From Callorhinus ursinus (lineage: Eukaryota > Chordata > Mammalia > Carnivora > Otariidae), in the NCBI RefSeq assembly GCF_003265705.1, contig NW_020312788.1, positions 8,162,695 through 8,226,694 on the forward strand: DNA of 64,000 nt. The letters are read 5' to 3'. The notes beneath the pieces are model-generated. The model was not told where the DNA came from. It worked only from the letters and a program-made list of their open reading frames with translations, and ran no database searches. This document shows positions 59,430 through 64,000 of this stretch, piece by piece (the first letter of the stretch is position 1; every line of letters starts with the position of its first letter). A program made the translations under genes and the position numbers.

Positions 59430-61135
59430 AACCAACTTATGCTGTTTCTAAGTGATGGACATTGACAGTGAACAAGGAATAGCGTAAACAAGTTAGCACG
59501 GTCAGAGGCCAAGAGTTCAGCTTTAACTTAGAAAGACCTTCCTGGCTTTGAGCTATGATGTCAATAACACAAGCCGGGAAAGGTCACAGAGTTGCATTAT
59601 CTGAATACTTCCAAGAGAATAGCCTGGAGTATATGTGACCTCAACTCTAGCCAAGCCTGCTTTGAATGAAGGTAGGGAACTACTACATGAAATGATAGCA
59701 GTTCTTCATGAGGTTCTTATATATATATATTTTTTTTCATCCACAGAGAGCATCTTTAACTCTTTCATAATGAATTATTTAAAAATAATTATCACTATAT
59801 TTCATAAATAAGAAATCATTGTCTGTATGTAAATCTTTCCTTTTTCACAGCTCTGTTTGCTAACCTTTCTGGAGAAAAAGTGTTTTCTCTCTATGATTAA
59901 ATCCCCTATCCACCCTGTACCTGTCTTGGCTAGGGTTCCTCATTAGACGACAACCTCTGTTGCCATTGTAAGACATGTGGACTTTGGGGAAGGCGTACAC
60001 GTGTCTCATATGCGTCCACTGTGTGCGGGGTGAGCTGAGCAGGGGCAGCTTATCTGCCAGCATCCCTGAACCTGCTCCCCAGCTGTTTTACCGCACCAAG
60101 TACAAGAAGCCCTAACAGTTTCTGCACCACCACTGATAATATCAGACACTAGGGAGATGAAAGCATCTACAAGCTGCTCACTGCAACAGAGGAAAACAGG
60201 ACTTTCATGTTGACACAGCAGAGGAACAGGAAGGGCATCACTGCCTTGGAAATGTGACTACACTAGTTCTTTCCACACACTTCCATCCTCCAAGAAATGC
60301 TGCATCTTCCTCTACAGGAAGTAAAGTTGAAGGAGCCCACACTTCCACTGAAGCTCTCTATTTCCCAGTTGGGGGCAAAGAGTGGCAGAAGCCCACAAAG
60401 GAGCCAAATGACCAGTTGAGTGTGAGCCTAGTTCACTTAAGTGGTGAGCTTCCTGCTAGGGGAGCAGTGAAGTTCCCCTTCTGGCCCAATTCCCTCTCAG
60501 TCAGCACAAGTAAGAAACACCTTGGCTCTCTGCTTGAATAATTTATATGATTCTTGAGGATTCACATAGGCCTCATAAGCCTCATAAATGACCCCAGGAA
60601 AAATCTGACATACATTTTTTTTCTTCATGCTATGGCTAGATTTCAATAATAAATAGAATTGTTCTTTCCCCAACCAGTCCAAGTGTAGGTGTTTCAATAC
60701 ATGAGCAGGCAGAACATAAAATTCATTACTTTGCTACACATAAAAATCTCATAAACCTGAATGAAAACTTAATCTTGATTTTAGTAGAACTGAAAATAAT
60801 AATTTGGTAAGATCATACTCAGAAAGTCTGTTTCCCCCAGTGGATGCTTATCAAGGGAAGTCGGTCCCACTTTCACATCCTGAAATCATTCTTCTCTTTT
60901 CCATTTGTAAATGGGTGTATTCTGACCCTCAGTTCCTATGCCATAAATGAAACAGCATGATCTCCAGGTGCTACGTTCAGAGTCAGCCCACAACAAATGC
61001 CTGAAGCAGGCAAAATACTTCAGTTTCTCCTTTCATTGTCAGTGAACCAGGCTTCAGCCCTGGCTTCCTAAGGTCCTAGGTGCAGTGCCCTACCTTGTCT
61101 GTCATACTTGGGTTACCGAATTGACTTTGGCAGGA
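59430..61135. other. Unassigned, less AT-rich sequence
   Basis: The 95-codon frame at 60254-60541 (+) and the 67-codon frame at 59860-60063 (-) have no recognised domains. A short frame ending in YRTKYKKP before a stop at 60112 was noted, but no gene was recognised. No exon or pseudogene can be supported. Confidence 0.35.
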
Positions 61136-61139
61136 ACCC

Positions 61140-61320
61140 AAACCTGAGGATCAGAAGATTTGGTTGTGTCACTAACTGCTTTGTCATATATTAGGCATGT
61201 CCTTAACCTTTGTGAATTGGGAATAATAATACCTACTTTACAGGGGCATGACAGAGACTTACAATATACACGTGGAAACACACTTGAAAGCTTCAAGTAC
61301 AAAATAAATATAAATATTTG
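61140..61320 (+). repeat. MIR SINE, sense, diverged
   Basis: 'Ttggttgtgtcactaactgc', 'gtccttaacctttgtgaattgggaataataatacctactttacagggg' and 'tacaaaataaatataaatatt' follow the MIR consensus from the core to the 3' end. Confidence 0.65.
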
Positions 61321-62045
61321 AATACCTTGAAATAACATGTTAAATGGCTGACTCAACAGATACGCCTTTATTAAAAAAGTTATTTTTCAATGCATGTTAC
61401 GTTCCTCTTTCCCCCTTGGCTACTGCCAGCTATTGTTGAGGGGCTCCCTGTTTTCCAAAAAATCACACACATGCCCATGCACACACACAGACATCACTAG
61501 AAAGGTTTCTCTTGTTTCTTTGATTTGTGATACTCTTCTATCCAGAGACAAATTATTGCAGCCCAACTTAGAGATAATGAATATTCCCAGGGCAGGGTTG
61601 CTTAACAACTGAATTTCTTCCTTCTAGGATATAAATAATTAAAAACAGATGCCTTATGAGGATCAGTTCTCAAAAGAAAGAAAGGCCTTACAGGGAGAAG
61701 GGGTGCAGACTAGGCCCCAGGCAAGAGAGTAAAAACCATGCTTCCCTTTTTGATAATTTTGTGAAAATCTAGCCCACTCTTCTAAAAAATGTTTCTGCCT
61801 TTTGTTGTGGTCTGCTCTCAATCTTGATTCCACTTAGTGCTGGTGAATAATCTGAGTCAGCACCAAATAAATCAATGAAAAGAACTGGAGAAGAGACTAT
61901 CCAATGAGTGGCATGATTTAGAGATGCTATCAGAACACTTTTTTGTGGAAAATGACCTGAATCACTGCAGGCACATTTGCCTTGGGTACGTATTACAGCA
62001 TAGGGACTTGTCTCAATATTCTCTGGAACAAAAGGGCATGGCATC
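61321..62045. other. Unassigned sequence
   Basis: No gene or repeat recognised. The minus-strand frame at 61769-62044 (91 codons) shows no domain. Confidence 0.4.
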
Positions 62046-62049
62046 CTAG

Positions 62050-62205
62050 TGGGAAAATCATAGATTAGGCAGACTTGGAATCATAGCTCAGCCACTTAGG
62101 AGCTATGTGGGCAGGTCATTAATATGGTTAGGCTCTGTCTCTCTAATTGCAAAATGGAAATAACAATGCCTATGTGGAAAGAACCTGACCCTGGTAATAT
62201 AAATA
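62050..62205 (+). repeat. MIR SINE, sense
   Basis: 'Gattaggcagacttggaatcatagctcagccacttaggagctatgtgg', 'ggctctgtctctctaattgcaaaatggaaataacaatgcctatg' follow the MIR core and 3' half closely. Confidence 0.82.
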
Positions 62206-62290
62206 CATAAAGGGGTTTTGTTTTTTCATTTATTTAATGGGGAACTTGCAGAAAATTATAGAAAACAAGTCTTTTAGATAAAATTGTGCT

Positions 62291-62486
62291 GGGGCACCTG
62301 GGTGTCTCAGTCGTTGAGTGTCTGCCTTCGGCTCAGGTCATGATCCCAGAGTCCTGAGATCAAGCCCCCCGTCGGGCTCCCTGCTTCGCAGGAAGCCTCT
62401 TTCTCCCTCTGCCCACTCCTTCTGTTTGTGTTCCCTCTCTGGCTGTCTTTCTCTCTGTCAAATAAATAAAATCTTTTAAAATAATA
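62291..62486 (+). mobile_element. SINEC copy, sense, with TSD
   Basis: It has the head 'ggggcacctgggtgtctcag', 'cgttgagtgtctgccttcgg', 'tcgggctccctgcttcgcag', and the tail 'gtcaaataaataaaatctttt'. The TSD ATAAAATTGTGCT is perfect at 62278-62290 and 62487-62499. Confidence 0.95.
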
Positions 62487-62589
62487 ATAAAATTGTGCTA
62501 CCTTAATAAGGATTAGACAATTCCACTCTGTGAAGAAGAAAATGAAATATTTTATGTTGATAATGGGCTTTTGCAGTTTATAAAATACT

Positions 62590-62800
62590 CTTCCTAGAGC
62601 CCTTTCTCATAAGTTAATATAACCCCGTGAAGAAAGGAACAAATTATATTATCTCAGTTTTACAGAAGTAATTAAAATTTTAAGTGCTTTGGCCAAAATT
62701 TCAGAAAAAACTTGTACGAATGGGGAAAGTAGGTCTAAAACCCAAAGCTCCAGGCTTTTGACCCAAGATCCACCATTCTTTTTGCTATTCGAGGCAGGCT
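62590..62800 (-). repeat. MIR SINE, antisense
   Basis: The plus strand shows 'ttaatataaccccgtgaagaaaggaac', 'atctcagttttacagaagtaattaaaa', 'ctttggccaaaatttcag' and 'gctccaggcttttgacccaagatcc'. This is a diverged MIR in reverse. The minus-strand 61-codon frame (62649-62834) is not a gene. Confidence 0.65.
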
Positions 62801-63855
62801 TCCAGAGAAGTTTCCAGAGCAGCAAACTTTGCAACTTCTTCAGTTTCCTTAAAATATGACTCCCCCTGCTCTCTTCCGTACCTGTGGAATTAAAGATATT
62901 AATATAATTTTATGTGGCCTCCCTTAAGTGAGGGAGCATGAAGACAGAAATTGCAGAAATAGCAGGTAAAGATAAAATAGAAGAGTGGTTATTTGCTTCT
63001 CTAAGAAACAGATTCTATTAAAGAATAGGTTCCATTCCAAGTAGCTCCCTGACTCCCTAAATCTTGGTAAGTTAGAATTGGGAGACAGTTCATCTCCTTC
63101 CTTCTCACTATCCCCAAGCCCACAATTTCACAGAATGAGGAAATGAAAGCCAGAGCGATTACATAACTCAGGTAAAGTTGCAAAGAAGTTAACGGCGCAG
63201 CAATTTTTCTTGTCTTTCACTTCAAGAACTCCTAATCCTTAACCTCAAATAACGTTAGAGTAAAAAGTTTAACAAACTGTTAGTAAAGTCACAGGGAAAA
63301 TTCCATGAGAGAATTTAAATTCTTCACATCAATTAAATAAATTTAAAAAAAAGTTACTTGGTGTGCAGCCATGATCTCTCTTTATGCAAAAAAAAAAAAA
63401 AATGTTGCTATTAGAAAAATGCACTTTTGCCAAATGCAGACCTCCTTCAAAACTGTTGGGTTGAATTTTAAAATCAAACCCAAATTATGTGGTTCTCAAA
63501 GTTGTTTATGCATGGCAAAACCCCATTTCCTGCAAGTGAGTCAGCTTCTGAAAGATTGTTCATAATGCTTCAAGCACTGCAAACATAGTTGTTTGGTTTA
63601 AATTAATTTTACAGTTCTATGGTTAACTGAGAAAGTCCATTGTAAAAATATCTCAGTGAGCTAGGTTTGGAATTTTTTTAACTAAAGTAGTGATTTGTTT
63701 TGTTTAAAGTTTGTGTGTGTGTTATGTGTATTTATTTATTTTTGTATAATTATTTCTCATGGTTCAACTCACATAAGCATAATCTCCTTCGTTCGAAGGT
63801 AAAATATTATATTCCCAATTATTTCACAAATAAATGCTATTGTTTAAAAAAGACA
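62801..63855. other. Unassigned sequence
   Basis: A poly(A) tract of 14 lies at 63389-63402 and a short GT-rich run at 63710-63728. No gene or other repeat recognised. Confidence 0.4.
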
Positions 63856-63859
63856 AAAG

Positions 63860-64000
63860 AGGGGTGCCTGGGTGGCTCAGTGGTTAACCGTCTGCCTTCG
63901 GCTCAGGTCATGATCCCCGGGTCCTGGGATCGAGACCCACATGGGGCTCCCTGTTCAGCAGGAAGCCTGCTTCTCTCTCCCCTACTCCCCCTGCTTGTGT
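63860..64000 (+). mobile_element. SINEC copy, sense, cut by the window end
   Basis: 'Ggggtgcctgggtggctcag', 'tggttaaccgtctgccttcgg', 'cctgggatcgagacccacatgg', 'cccctgcttgtgt'. The 3' third and tail lie beyond the window. Confidence 0.95.

Noticed and set aside
60254..60541. 95-codon frame and nearby short frame ending YRTKYKKP, possible processed pseudogene
   Set aside because: No match to any protein I recognise, no poly(A) tail and no TSD seen.
1..64000. CRISPR arrays, operons or prokaryotic systems
   Set aside because: The window is clearly mammalian nuclear DNA. Regular repeats here are microsatellites and dispersed SINEs, not spaced direct repeats.

Overview
This is vertebrate nuclear DNA, almost certainly from a carnivoran of the arctoid type (bear, seal or mustelid lineage). 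Two things show this. First, there are many copies of the carnivore tRNA-derived SINE (SINEC), in the form starting 'ggggtgcctgggtggctcag' with a TC-rich stretch and an AAATAAAT tail. Second, the L1 3' ends match the carnivore L1 family. The species cannot be fixed from the sequence alone. The DNA is AT-rich, CpG-poor and full of interspersed repeats. No complete gene is visible, so the window looks like a gene desert or the inside of a very long intron. Nearly all open reading frames of 60-140 codons are chance frames or lie in transposon remnants.

Layout. 1-5 kb: a young SINE, then mostly unique sequence with fragments of L2, MIR and a small hAT-type MITE. 5-11 kb: an old antisense L1 with a nested SINE, more SINEs, and a short L1 3' end. 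11.5-12.5 kb: a complex non-repetitive stretch. 13.4-15.4 kb: two MIRs, the second split by a 925-bp antisense L1 with an 18-bp target-site duplication (TSD). 17.8-18.0 kb: the best coding candidate, a possible first coding exon with a signal-anchor-like N-terminus and a GTAAGT splice donor. 20-26 kb: SINEs, MIR3-like and old L1 sequence. 26.2-28 kb: an L1 3' end broken by a 100-N assembly gap, then an old L1. 30-37 kb: diverged old LINE-like repeats and microsatellites. 38.9-39.5 kb: a SINE joined to an L1 3' end, with one TSD around the pair. 41.3-41.7 kb: two tiny L1 3'-UTR pieces. 43.4-46.1 kb: MER5A-like sequence, then a nearly full-length Tigger1 DNA transposon carrying a nested SINE. 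48-54 kb: a long old repeat, a CpG-rich inverted-repeat island, a 27-bp dispersed exact repeat, and an MLT1-like solo LTR. 55-64 kb: SINEs, L2, MIRs and unique sequence.

The elements give a relative age order: MIR, L2, MER5A, Tigger1 and old L1M first, then carnivore L1 and SINEC inserted into them. I found no new multi-gene system. The most notable items are the SINE-L1 chimera with a shared TSD, the assembly gap flanked by the same roughly 94 bp on both sides, the candidate exon at 17830-18013, and an unexplained 27-bp exact repeat.
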